Source: Bog-756 sp963718405 (GTDB taxonomy: Bacteria > Actinomycetota > Acidimicrobiia > Acidimicrobiales > RAAP-2). From it: DNA of 64,000 bases. Positions 25,944-34,308 of the stretch are shown here, piece by piece. The notes under the pieces are model-generated. The model had not been told where the DNA came from. It saw only the letters and a program-made list of their open reading frames with translations, and did no database searches. Within the stretch, counting starts at the first letter, position 1; every line of letters starts with the position of its first letter. The translations under genes and the position numbers were made by a program. The stretch lies in NCBI GenBank assembly GCA_963718405.1, contig CAVQYZ010000002.1, positions 930,001 to 994,000 of the forward strand. The letters are read 5' to 3'.

Positions 25944-28424
25944 ATGTCAGACGCCATAACCGTGTCGGCGCCCATCAGTGGCACCGACCGCACACTTTCA
26001 TTCGAGACGGGCAAGCTGGCCCAGTTGGCCGACGGGGCCGTTCTGGCCCGCATCGGCGACACCGTCCTGCTGGCCACGGCCACGGCCTCCCGGTCGGTGC
26101 GGGAAGGGGCCGACTTCTTCCCCCTCACCGTCGACATCGAGGAGCGGACCTACGCCGCCGGCAAGATCCCCGGCTCCTTCTTCCGCCGGGAGGGCAAGTC
26201 CTCGGACCAGGCCATCCTCACCGACCGGTTGATCGACCGTCCCCTGCGCCCGTCCTTCCCCAAGGGCTTCCGCAACGAGGTCCACATCGTGGGCACCGTC
26301 TTCGGCGCCGACCAGGTCAATCCCCACGACGTCCTGGCCATCAACGCCGCCTCGGCCGCGCTGATGATCTCGGGCATCCCCTTCGACGGCCCCATCGGAG
26401 CCGTCCGGGTGGCCTACTCCACCGACGGCCAGTGGATCCCGCACCCCACCTTCCAAGAGGGCGACGAGTCCACCTTCGAGCTGGTGGTGGCCGGTCGGGC
26501 CCTGTCGGACGCCGCCAACGCCGAAATCGCCATCATGATGGTGGAGGCCGGCGGCTCGGAGCGGTCCTTCCAGTACTACGAGGAGGGTGCACCCCAGGTC
26601 ACCGAAGAGGTCCTGGCCGACGGCCTGGAGGCCGCCAAGACCTGGATCCGTGAGTCCATCGAGCTCCAGCGCAAGATGGTGGAGGCCTACGTCGTGGCCC
26701 GCGGCCCCATCGAGATCATCCCCTACTCGACGTTCTCCGACTACGAGGACGACGTGTTCGAGCGGGTGCAGGCCATCGGGACCGAGGCCATCACCGAGGC
26801 CAACAAGATCGTGGCCAAGGCCGAGCGCAACGCCGCCCTGGACGCCGCTACCACCTTCATCATCGAGGCGCTCACCGCCGAGTTCCCCGAGCGGGGCGGC
26901 GAGCTCAAGGCCGCCGTGCGGGGCCTGACCAAAAAGTTGGTCCGCCGGCGCATCGTCGAAGAGGGCCTCCGGATCGACGGACGGTCCACCTCGGAGATCC
27001 GGCCGCTCTCTGCTGAGGTCGACCTGTTCCCGACGGCCCACGGATCGGCTCTGTTCCAGCGGGGCGAGACCCAGGTGCTCAACGTGACCACCCTGGGCAT
27101 GCCCCGGATGAACCAGCTGCTCGACACCATCACCCCCGACGAACACAAGCGGTACATGCACCACTACAACTTCCCGCCCTTCTCGACCGGGGAGACCGGG
27201 TTCATGCGTGGACCCAAGCGCCGGGAGATCGGCCACGGCCTGCTGGCCGAGCGGGCCCTGCTGCCGGTGGTCCCCTACGAGGAGGACTTCCCCTACACCC
27301 TCCGCCTGGTCTCCGACGTGCTGGCCTCCAACGGCTCCACCTCCATGGCCTCGGTGTGCGGATCGACCCTGTCGATGATGGCCGCCGGCGTTCCCCTCAA
27401 GGCCCCGGTGGCCGGGATCGCCATGGGACTGGTCTACGACGGCGGGACCTACGTCACCCTGACCGACATCCTGGGGGCCGAGGACGCCTTCGGTGACATG
27501 GACTTCAAGGTGGCCGGGACCAAGGACGTGGTCACCGCCCTCCAGCTCGACACCAAGATCGACGGCTTGCCGCTCGACGTGTTGACCAAGGCACTCCTCC
27601 AGGCCAAAGAGGCCCGTCTGACCATCCTGGAGGTCATGGCCGGCGCCATCGCCGAGCCCCGTGACGAGGTGGCCGAGTCCGCTCCGAAGATCGTGTCCTT
27701 CGAGATCCCCATGGACAAGATCGGTGAGGTCATCGGGCCCAAGGGCAAGGTCATCAACGCCCTGCAGCAGGAGACCGGGGCCGACATCGCCGTCGACGAC
27801 GACGGCATGGTGGGCACCGTGACCATCGGGGCCAAGGACGGCACGGCGGTGGCCGAGGCCCGGCGCCGCATCGAGACCATTCTCGACCCGCCGCTGGCCG
27901 AAGTGGGCGCCACCTATCCGGGCAAGGTGGTCAACATCACCAAGTTCGGGGCCTTCGTCAACATCCTCCCCGGCCGCGACGGCCTGCTCCACATCTCCAA
28001 GATGGGCCAGGGCAAGCGGATCGATCGGGTGGAGGACGTGTTCGAGCTGGGCCAGCCGGTGGAGGTGCGGGTCGACGACATCGATCCCCAGGGCAAGGTG
28101 TCACTGTCGTTGGCCGGCGAGGCTCCGGCGGCGTCGGGTGGCTCCGAGGAGCGCAACGGTGGCGGAGGTCGGGGTGACGGCGGAGGCCGCAACCGCGACC
28201 GTGGCCCCCGTGGCGACCATGCCGACCCCGGCGACCGTTCCGACCGTGGTGGCCGCCGTCCGGCCGAGTCCCGCCCGGCCCCGGCCAATACCGCCTCCTT
28301 CGAGGATGCGTTCGAGGTCGAGCTGGTCCAGGAGTTCGGAAATCTGGGACCAGCGGTGGCCGAGCCGACCGAGCGCCCCGGCGGGGGTGGCGGAGGCGGC
28401 CGGGGTGGTCGCCGCCGGCGTTGA
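25944..28424 (+). CDS. pnp: Polyribonucleotide nucleotidyltransferase (PNPase)
   Basis: 826 residues; ATG 25944 is chosen over an in-frame GTG at 25914 because AAGGAG lies just upstream of the ATG. Order: RNase PH-like core 1, helical linker, RNase PH-like core 2 ('RRREIGHGLLAERALLPVVP', 'SMASVCGSTLSMMAAGVP'), KH domain (~586-645, 'MDKIGEVIGPKGKVINALQ') and S1 domain (~655-724, 'VVNITKFGAFVNILPGRDGLLH'). It performs phosphorolytic 3'-5' RNA decay. The ~100-residue tail is unusual: Gly/Arg-rich with RGG-like and R4 ends, flanking an acidic patch 'FEDAFEVELVQEFGNL'. Confidence 0.98.
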   Translation: MSDAITVSAPISGTDRTLSFETGKLAQLADGAVLARIGDTVLLATATASRSVREGADFFPLTVDIEERTYAAGKIPGSFFRREGKSSDQAILTDRLIDRPLRPSFPKGFRNEVHIVGTVFGADQVNPHDVLAINAASAALMISGIPFDGPIGAVRVAYSTDGQWIPHPTFQEGDESTFELVVAGRALSDAANAEIAIMMVEAGGSERSFQYYEEGAPQVTEEVLADGLEAAKTWIRESIELQRKMVEAYVVARGPIEIIPYSTFSDYEDDVFERVQAIGTEAITEANKIVAKAERNAALDAATTFIIEALTAEFPERGGELKAAVRGLTKKLVRRRIVEEGLRIDGRSTSEIRPLSAEVDLFPTAHGSALFQRGETQVLNVTTLGMPRMNQLLDTITPDEHKRYMHHYNFPPFSTGETGFMRGPKRREIGHGLLAERALLPVVPYEEDFPYTLRLVSDVLASNGSTSMASVCGSTLSMMAAGVPLKAPVAGIAMGLVYDGGTYVTLTDILGAEDAFGDMDFKVAGTKDVVTALQLDTKIDGLPLDVLTKALLQAKEARLTILEVMAGAIAEPRDEVAESAPKIVSFEIPMDKIGEVIGPKGKVINALQQETGADIAVDDDGMVGTVTIGAKDGTAVAEARRRIETILDPPLAEVGATYPGKVVNITKFGAFVNILPGRDGLLHISKMGQGKRIDRVEDVFELGQPVEVRVDDIDPQGKVSLSLAGEAPAASGGSEERNGGGGRGDGGGRNRDRGPRGDHADPGDRSDRGGRRPAESRPAPANTASFEDAFEVELVQEFGNLGPAVAEPTERPGGGGGGGRGGRRRR

Positions 28425-28434
28425 ACAGGATCGT

Positions 28435-28473
28435 CCCGGCGGTGGGGTGCGCATCGCTCCCCACCGCTCCGGG
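28435..28473 (+). terminator. Hairpin after pnp
   Basis: CGGTGGGG (28440-28447) pairs exactly with CCCCACCG (28459-28466) around an 11-nt loop, extended by CCCGG/CCGGG with a small bulge. It starts ~10 bases past the pnp stop. Confidence 0.5.
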
Positions 28474-28527
28474 TGATCGGCCTCGCCAGTCGGGCCATCG
28501 TGGTTCCGACGCGGGTGCCGTGGCTCG

Positions 28528-29784
28528 ATGATCCGCACCGAGATGTTGCCTTCGGGGCTGTCGTTGGCCACCGAGCGGATGGAGGAGGCCCGCTCGGTGT
28601 GCATCGGCTTTTGGGTGGGCACCGGATCGCGTGACGAGGACCCCGGCGAGGCCGGTGCCTCCCACTTCCTCGAGCACCTGTTGTTCAAGGGCACCGACGA
28701 GCGGTCGTCTTCGGCCATCGCCGAGGCCGTGGACGAGGTGGGCGGGGACTTCAACGCCTTCACCACCAAGGAGTACACCTCGTTCTACATCCGGCTGCTG
28801 GCCGAGCACCTGTCCCTGGGCCTCGACATCCTCTCGGACATCATGTGGCGTCCGGCCCTCCGCCCCGACGACCTCGATGCGGAGCGCCAGGTCATCCTGG
28901 ACGAGATCCTGATGCATGCCGATGAGCCGTCCGACGAGGCGTCCGAGCAGAGTTCGGCCGCGCTCTTCCCCGATCACCCCTTGGGCCGCGAGGTGCTGGG
29001 CAGCCAGGAGTCGGTGTCGGCCATGACCGCCGATCGGATCCGGGAGTTCTTCAGCCTGCACTACCGGCCGGGGAACATGGTGGTGGCGGTGGCCGGTGAC
29101 CTGGACCACGCGGCGGTGGCCGAGGGGCTGGAGTCCCGGTTCGCCGGTCAGCCCGGAGGCCGGACCCCGGTCCGCCTGCCGCCCGGCGACAAGGTCGAGC
29201 CGCTCCGGGTGGTCCGCCGGTCCACCGAGCAGGCCCACCTGGTTCTGGCCTGCCGGTCGGTCAACCGGTCCGACCCTCGCCGCTACGCCCTGGCCGTCCT
29301 CAACCACGTGCTGGGCGGCGGTCTCTCCAGCCGTCTGTTCCAAGAGATCCGGGAGCGGCGGGGCCTGGCCTACTCGGTGTGGTCGGAGCGGGTGGCGTAC
29401 CACGATGCCGGGACGGTCAGTGTGGGGATGGGCACGGCGCCCGAGCACGTGCCCGAGGTATTGGAGATCGTCTCGGCCGAGCTGGCCCTGTTGGGCGCCG
29501 AGGGCATCACCGAGCGGGAGCTCAAGATCGCCAAGGGGAACCTGCGGGCCGAGACCTTGCTGGCCTGTGAGGACTCGGGGGCCCGGATGAGCCGCATCGG
29601 TGCCGGCCTCCTGCTCCACGGGGAGATCCTCACCGTGGACGAGGTGCTGGCCCGGGTGGAGGCCCTGACCCTCGAGGAGATCCACGTTGCGGCCGAAGGA
29701 CTGGTCACTGCACCCAGGACGCTCTCGGTGGTCGGTCCGTTCGGAGAGTCCGACTTCGACGGCACCTCGCTGCAGCTGGGCTGA
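28528..29784 (+). CDS. M16-family zinc metalloprotease (PepR-like)
   Basis: 418 residues from ATG 28528. The inverted zinc motif HxxEH is seen as 'HFLEHLLFKGT' (~residues 50-60), with the third ligand region 'ERQVILDEILMHADEPSD'. The C-terminal half carries the inactive M16_C fold and the 'RERRGLAYSVWS' R/Y substrate-binding motif. Position directly after pnp and before dapB matches the actinobacterial pepR gene. Cytoplasmic peptidase; its natural substrate is not defined by sequence. Confidence 0.93.
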   Translation: MIRTEMLPSGLSLATERMEEARSVCIGFWVGTGSRDEDPGEAGASHFLEHLLFKGTDERSSSAIAEAVDEVGGDFNAFTTKEYTSFYIRLLAEHLSLGLDILSDIMWRPALRPDDLDAERQVILDEILMHADEPSDEASEQSSAALFPDHPLGREVLGSQESVSAMTADRIREFFSLHYRPGNMVVAVAGDLDHAAVAEGLESRFAGQPGGRTPVRLPPGDKVEPLRVVRRSTEQAHLVLACRSVNRSDPRRYALAVLNHVLGGGLSSRLFQEIRERRGLAYSVWSERVAYHDAGTVSVGMGTAPEHVPEVLEIVSAELALLGAEGITERELKIAKGNLRAETLLACEDSGARMSRIGAGLLLHGEILTVDEVLARVEALTLEEIHVAAEGLVTAPRTLSVVGPFGESDFDGTSLQLG

Positions 29785-29856
29785 GACCGGCGGACTGGGG
29801 TTGACCCGGCCCGGTCCGTCACCTGCCCGGTACCCGGGGCCCGGTTGGGTCGACGG

Positions 29857-29862
29857 TAGGGT
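29857..29862 (+). promoter_or_regulatory. -10 element of dapB
   Basis: TAGGGT ends 7 nt before the dapB ATG at 29870, consistent with a leaderless transcript. No Shine-Dalgarno sequence is visible. Confidence 0.35.
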
Positions 29863-29869
29863 GACGCCC

Positions 29870-30686
29870 ATGCGAGTGGGTGTGGTCGGCGCAGGCGGCA
29901 AGATGGGCCGGGAGGTATGCCGATCGGTGGCCGCCCAGTCCGACCTCGAGCTGGTGGCCGCGGTCGACACCTTGCACGCCGGCACCGAACTGGCCGGTCT
30001 CCTGGGCCAGGACGTGGGGGCGCTGGTGGTGGCCGGCGAACTCAGTGAGCTGAAGGCGGCCGGAGCCCAGGTGGTGGTGGACTTCACCCGGATCGACGTG
30101 GCCCGGGCCACGCTGGCCTACTGCGCGGCCGAGGGCATGCATGCCGTGGTCGGGACCACCGGGTTCACCGAGGACGACCTGATCGAGCTCCGTCGCCGGT
30201 TCGGTGGATCCGGAGAGGGGTCGTCCAACTGCCTTCTGGCCTCCAACTTCGCCATCGGCGCGGTGCTGATGGAACGGTTCGCCGAACTGGCCGCCCCGTG
30301 GTTCGACGGGGCGGAGATCGTCGAGCTCCATCACCAGCGGAAGTTGGATGCTCCCTCGGGCACAGCCATGCACACCGCCGAGCGGATGACCGCAGCCGCG
30401 CTCGGCGTCCGGGTCGGGGGCGTTCCCGCCCGATCAGACGGCCACCTCCGTAGTGGACGGGGCCCGGGGCGGGGCCGGGCCGGGAGGGGTGCGCATCCAC
30501 TCGGTCCGCCTCCCGGGCCTGGTGGCCCACCAGGAGGTGATCTTCGGGGCCGTGGGACAGAGCCTGACCATCCGCCACGACTCCTATGACCGGACCTCGT
30601 TCATGGACGGCGTGGTCCTGGCCGTGCGCTCGGTGGCCGGCCTTCCCGGCGTGACCCTCGGAATCGACACCCTGCTCGGGCTGTAG
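29870..30686 (+). CDS. dapB: 4-hydroxy-tetrahydrodipicolinate reductase (one frame break near 30,425)
   Basis: Starts at ATG 29870 'MRVGVVGAGGKMGREV' with the NAD(P)H-binding GxxGxMG loop. 'VVGTTGFTEDD', 'ASNFAIGAVLMERF' and the catalytic 'VELHHQRKLDAPSGTA' (His pair and Lys) follow. At about 30,420-30,430 (G-run/CCCGCCC) the frame shifts by one, after which 'VRIHSVRLPGLVAHQEVIFG', 'IRHDSYDRTSFMDGV' and 'LGIDTLLGL' complete the C-terminus. The sum has the normal DapB length (~270 residues), so an indel error is likely. Second step of lysine/diaminopimelate synthesis, reducing the DapA product. Confidence 0.9.
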
Positions 30687-30704
30687 CAGCCGGGGACCAG
30701 CGCC

Positions 30705-31316
30705 ATGGACGACACCCGCCAGCGCATCCTCGAAGCCACCTACGCCTGTGTGGCCCGATGGGGCCTGGCCAAGACCACGGTGGAGGATGCGGCCCGGGAG
30801 GCCAACGTGTCCCGGGCCACGGTCTACCGAACCTTCCCGGGGGGCCGGGACGAGCTGCTCGAAGCCGTGGTGGCCTGGGCCACCCTCGAGTTCTTCGCCC
30901 GCCTGTACGAACGGGTGCAGGGGGCCGAGAGCCTCGAAGAGGTGATGGAGCGCGGGATCATGTTCGCCCACCGTTCCATCGTGGAGCACGAGGTGCTGCA
31001 GCGGGTCATGCAGACCGAGCCGGAGAAGCTCCTGCCGGCCCTCACCGTGGAGAGCAATCGGGTCCGACGGGGGATCGCCGAGTTCCTGGTGCCGTTTCTG
31101 GAGCAGCGCGGAGTGGCGGCCGGGGTCGATCTCAAGGAGGCGGCCGACTTCCTGGCCCGGATGGTGCTGTCGTACATGTCCGCCCCCGGTCGGTGGGATC
31201 TCGACGACCCGGTCCAGGTGGCCCAGCTGGTCCGATCGGAGCTGCTGGCCGGGGTGGTGTCCGGAGCCGGTCCGGATGGGCCGGGGGGCCCCGGGGTCCG
31301 GGGATCGGTTCGTTGA
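30705..31316 (+). CDS. TetR-family transcriptional regulator
   Basis: 203 residues from ATG 30705. The N-terminal helix-turn-helix 'GLAKTTVEDAAREANVSRATVYRTFPGGRDELL' (residues ~20-52) is a textbook TetR DNA-binding domain; the remainder is an all-helical ligand/dimer domain of normal length with a Gly/Pro-rich tail. A second, clearly related TetR gene follows at once and then a diiron-protein gene. The pair probably controls that oxygenase and/or themselves. Confidence 0.9.
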   Translation: MDDTRQRILEATYACVARWGLAKTTVEDAAREANVSRATVYRTFPGGRDELLEAVVAWATLEFFARLYERVQGAESLEEVMERGIMFAHRSIVEHEVLQRVMQTEPEKLLPALTVESNRVRRGIAEFLVPFLEQRGVAAGVDLKEAADFLARMVLSYMSAPGRWDLDDPVQVAQLVRSELLAGVVSGAGPDGPGGPGVRGSVR

Positions 31317-32152
31317 CAATGAGACAAAGACCGATCTAACGTTCCACTGTGCCATCCAGGGGGAGTGCGCTTCGAGTGGTGCCGGAGGGGAAACCGGCGC
31401 GGACCCTGACAGTACGTCCGCCGACCGCCTCCTCGGCGACCAGGTCACCGGGGCCGAGGCAGGGTCGGGTCGGCCGGACCAGACCGCACGGCACCGGGTC
31501 GGGATCATCGACGCCACTCTGGCCTGCCTGGCCCGGCATGGAACGGTAAAGACCACGGTGGAGGACATCGCCCGCCAGGCCGGGGTGTCCCGGGCCACCG
31601 TGTACCGGGTGTTCCCCGGCGGTCGGGACGAGATGTTGGCGGCGGTGGTCGACACCGAGATGGCCCGGCTGTTCTCCGCCCTCGGGGTCCGCCTGGGCGA
31701 GGCCGTCGACCTCACCGAGGCGTTGGTCGGCGGCATCGTCGAGGCCTCCACCCGCATCCGGGGCCATCAGGCCCTGGCCTACCTGGTGGAGCACGAGCCC
31801 GAGGTGGTGCTGGGGCACCTGGCCTTCGACGAGTCGGACCGCCTGCTGACCACGGCGTCGCTCTTTGCCGCACCGTTCCTGGCCCGGTGGATGAGCCCGA
31901 TGGAGGCCGGTCGGGTGGCCGAGTGGGCCACCCGGATCGTCCTGTCCTACGCCATCGCCCCCTCGGCCCACATGGACCTGACCGATCCGGCCCGGGCCAC
32001 CCACCTGGTGGAGACGTTCGTCCTGCCGGGCATCGACGCCCTCCACGCCTCCGAGTGCACCGCCACCATCGACATCACCCCGTTCGCATCAGCCGATCCA
32101 ACCCATCACAGCCGATCACACCGATCACGCAGATCAAGGAGCCACGTCATGA
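31276..32152 (+). CDS. Second TetR-family regulator, apparently frame-disturbed at both ends
   Basis: The HTH 'GTVKTTVEDIARQAGVSRATVYRVFPGGRDEML' is nearly the same as in the preceding TetR. The frame holding the domain is open from ATG 31276, inside the previous gene, and runs without a stop into the diiron gene. A better gene model is GTG 31349, placed 6 nt after TAACGT with TTGACA upstream, ending at TGA 32150-32152, which overlaps the diiron ATG (ATGA). That model needs one indel near the G-run at 31359-31363 and one near the C-terminus. A real fused protein is the alternative, but the basic 'HHSRSHRSRRSRSH' linker looks like out-of-frame translation. Confidence 0.6.
31313..31342 (+). promoter_or_regulatory. 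Promoter of the second TetR gene
   Basis: Perfect -35 TTGACA (31313-31318), 18-bp spacer, -10 TAACGT (31337-31342), then 6 nt to GTG 31349. The -35 overlaps the end of the first TetR gene. Confidence 0.5.
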
Positions 32153-33282
32153 CCACGGAAATGAGCAGCACCGAGGAGATCATCGGCCGCGCCGAGATCG
32201 ACGACTTCGAGGCCATCCTCTCGGTGGTGGGCACCGAGGAGGCCAACGGCCGCCACGTGGTCCACTCGGAGTACGACTCCATCTTCACCTGGGATTACGA
32301 GAAGGGCGCCCGTCCCAAGCTCAACAAGCTCTACGAGAAGGCCAAGGGGGCCCAGTGGAATGGGGAGACCGACCTTCCGTGGGAGATCGACGTGGACCAG
32401 GAGAAGCTGGTACGGGACCAGGCCGAGGCCACCGGCGGGTTCGGTGCCGGCTTCGACCTCACCGGCACCCCGGTGGAGAAGTGGGGGGACAAAGAGTGGG
32501 TGCAGTTCGGCGTGGAGAGTCAGAACTGGACCCTCTCCCAGTTCCTACACGGCGAACAGGGTGCGCTCATCTGCACGGCCAAGATCGTGGAGTCGGTGCC
32601 GTGGATCGACGCCAAGTACTACGCCGCCACCCAGGTGATGGATGAAGCCCGGCACGTCGAGGTGTTCGGCAAGTACCTGGACGAGAAGCTCTCCGGCCAC
32701 TACCCGGTCAACGCCCACCTGCGGATGCTGCTCGACGACATCATCGCCGACTCGCGCTGGGACCTGACCTACCTGGGCATGCAGATCATGGTGGAGGGCC
32801 TGGCCCTGGCGGCGTTCGGCTTCATGCACCAGATGACCGGCGACCCGCTCCTCAAGAAGCTGCTGCGGTACGTGATGGCCGACGAGGCCCGCCATGTGGC
32901 CTTCGGGGTGCTGAGCCTGCAGGAGTACTACGAGGGGCTGAACGCCTCCGAGTTGCGTGAGCGCCAGGAGTTCGCCTTCGAAGCAGCCGTCCGCATGCGG
33001 GACCGCTTCTTGCAGCAGGAAGTGTGGGACCGGATGGGCATCGACCCCAAGGCCATCGTCCCCGTGGTCCAGCAGGCCCCGGAGCGGGGCGAGTTCCAGG
33101 CCCTGCTGTTCTCCAAGATCGTCCCCAACTGCAAGAAGCTCGGCCTCCTGGACGCCGCCGACGGCTGGCTCCGGACCAAGTTCACCGAGCTCGGCGTCAT
33201 CGAGTTCGAGTCGTGGGTCGACACCACCGAAGAGGTCGACGCTCTGGCCTCGGTACCGCCGCAGAACCGGATCGCCTCCTGA
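32149..33282 (+). CDS. Ferritin-like diiron protein (AurF/aminobenzoate-oxygenase-like)
   Basis: 377 residues; ATG 32149 is chosen for AAGGAG at 32135-32140. Two helix pairs carry the metal ligands: Glu in 'HGEQGALICTAKIVESVPW' with 'MDEARHVEVFGKYL', and Glu in 'MVEGLALAAFGFMHQ' with 'MADEARHVAFGVLSL'. These E...ExxH repeats bind two irons and activate O2. The product resembles the AurF-type N-oxygenase family and is common in Actinobacteria beside TetR genes; the substrate is unknown. Translation is likely coupled to the TetR gene through the ATGA overlap. Confidence 0.85.
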   Translation: MTTEMSSTEEIIGRAEIDDFEAILSVVGTEEANGRHVVHSEYDSIFTWDYEKGARPKLNKLYEKAKGAQWNGETDLPWEIDVDQEKLVRDQAEATGGFGAGFDLTGTPVEKWGDKEWVQFGVESQNWTLSQFLHGEQGALICTAKIVESVPWIDAKYYAATQVMDEARHVEVFGKYLDEKLSGHYPVNAHLRMLLDDIIADSRWDLTYLGMQIMVEGLALAAFGFMHQMTGDPLLKKLLRYVMADEARHVAFGVLSLQEYYEGLNASELRERQEFAFEAAVRMRDRFLQQEVWDRMGIDPKAIVPVVQQAPERGEFQALLFSKIVPNCKKLGLLDAADGWLRTKFTELGVIEFESWVDTTEEVDALASVPPQNRIAS

Positions 33283-33338
33283 GGGCCACCCGGCGGGGCC
33301 GCCGGTGCCAGCGGGCCAGCGGGCCGGGTTCCTGCTGG

Positions 33339-33394
33339 TAACCTGCTGCGTGGTGAGGCCCTTCCTGAATTCCATGTCTCGGTCGAGGGGCTGA
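33339..33394 (+). promoter_or_regulatory. Possible dapA promoter and 14-codon leader ORF
   Basis: TAACCT (33339-33344) lies 5 nt before GTG 33350, which opens a 14-codon frame (VVRPFLNSMSRSRG) stopping at 33394, four bases before the dapA ATG. GAGGGG inside it can serve as the dapA ribosome-binding site. Such short leaderless frames with translational coupling are known in Actinobacteria; here it is inference. Confidence 0.3.
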
Positions 33395-33398
33395 CGAG

Positions 33399-34308
33399 AT
33401 GCCGCTCTTCGGTTCGGTGATCACCGCCATGGTGACGCCGTTCGACACTTCGGGTGCCATCGATCTGGACGGCGCCGGCGAGGTGGCCCGCCACCTGGTG
33501 GCCAACGGCAGTGAGGCCCTGGTGGTGGCCGGTACCACCGGCGAAGGGCCGGTGCTGACCGACGTCGAGCGCATCGACCTGTTCCGGGCGGTGGTCGGTG
33601 CCGTGGACGTCCCGGTGATCGCCTCGACCGGTACCAACGACACCGCCCACTCGGTCATGCTCACCGAGTTGGCCGAAGCGGTCGGGGTCCACGGTGTGCT
33701 GGTGGTGACGCCGTACTACAACCGACCCTCCGCGGCCGGCCTGTCGGCTCACTTCCGGGCCATCGCCGACGCCACCTCGCTACCGGTGGTCCTCTACGAC
33801 ATTCCGGTCCGATCGGGTCGCCGGATCGGTCCCGAACTGACCATCGAACTGGCCCGTGAGGTCCGCAACATCGTGGCCACCAAGGACGCCACCGGTGACG
33901 TGGTCGGAGCGGCCCGGGTGGTGGCCGAAGCTCCTGCGGAGTTCGATGTCTACTGCGGCGACGACTCACTGACCCTGCCCTTCCTGTCCATAGGCGGGGC
34001 CGGCATCGTCAGTGTGGCCGCCCACTGGGCCGGCCCCCTGTTCGGCGAGATGATCCGTGCCTACCGGCAGTGGACAGGTGGAGCAGGCCACCAGGGTCAA
34101 CCAACACCTCGACGAGTCGTACCGCTTCGAGTCGTCGGACGACTTCCCCAATCCGGTGCCGGCCAAGGCCGCCTGCCGGGTGCTCGGGCTTCCGGTCGGC
34201 CAGTGCCGCCTCCCCCACGCTGCGGCGTCTGACGCCCTCGATGACCAGGCCCGGTCGGTCATCTCGAGGTTGGGCCGGTTCGATCCGGCTCCCCAGTCGG
34301 TTGCCTGA
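33399..34308 (+). CDS. dapA: 4-hydroxy-tetrahydrodipicolinate synthase (one frame break near 34,068)
   Basis: ATG 33399, 'SVITAMVTPFDTSGAID'. 'GTTGEGPVLTDVE', catalytic Tyr in 'VVTPYYNRPSAAG' and Schiff-base Lys in 'NIVATKDATGD' identify DapA, which condenses pyruvate with aspartate semialdehyde. At 34,060-34,072 the frame moves by one base ('AYRQWTGG' versus 'TGSGQVEQAT') and the new frame gives a proper end: 'QHLDESYRFESSDDFPNPVPAKAACRVLGLP' region to TGA 34308. Total ~302 residues, normal for the family. The final bases overlap the likely RNase J start. Confidence 0.92.

Noticed and set aside
25998..27992. 664-codon minus-strand frame opposite pnp
   Set aside because: Exact shadow of PNPase codons; no protein-like features.
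33283..33320. Terminator CCGGCGG/CCGCCGG after the diiron gene
   Set aside because: Only 6-7 bp with almost no loop in very GC-rich sequence; could arise by chance.
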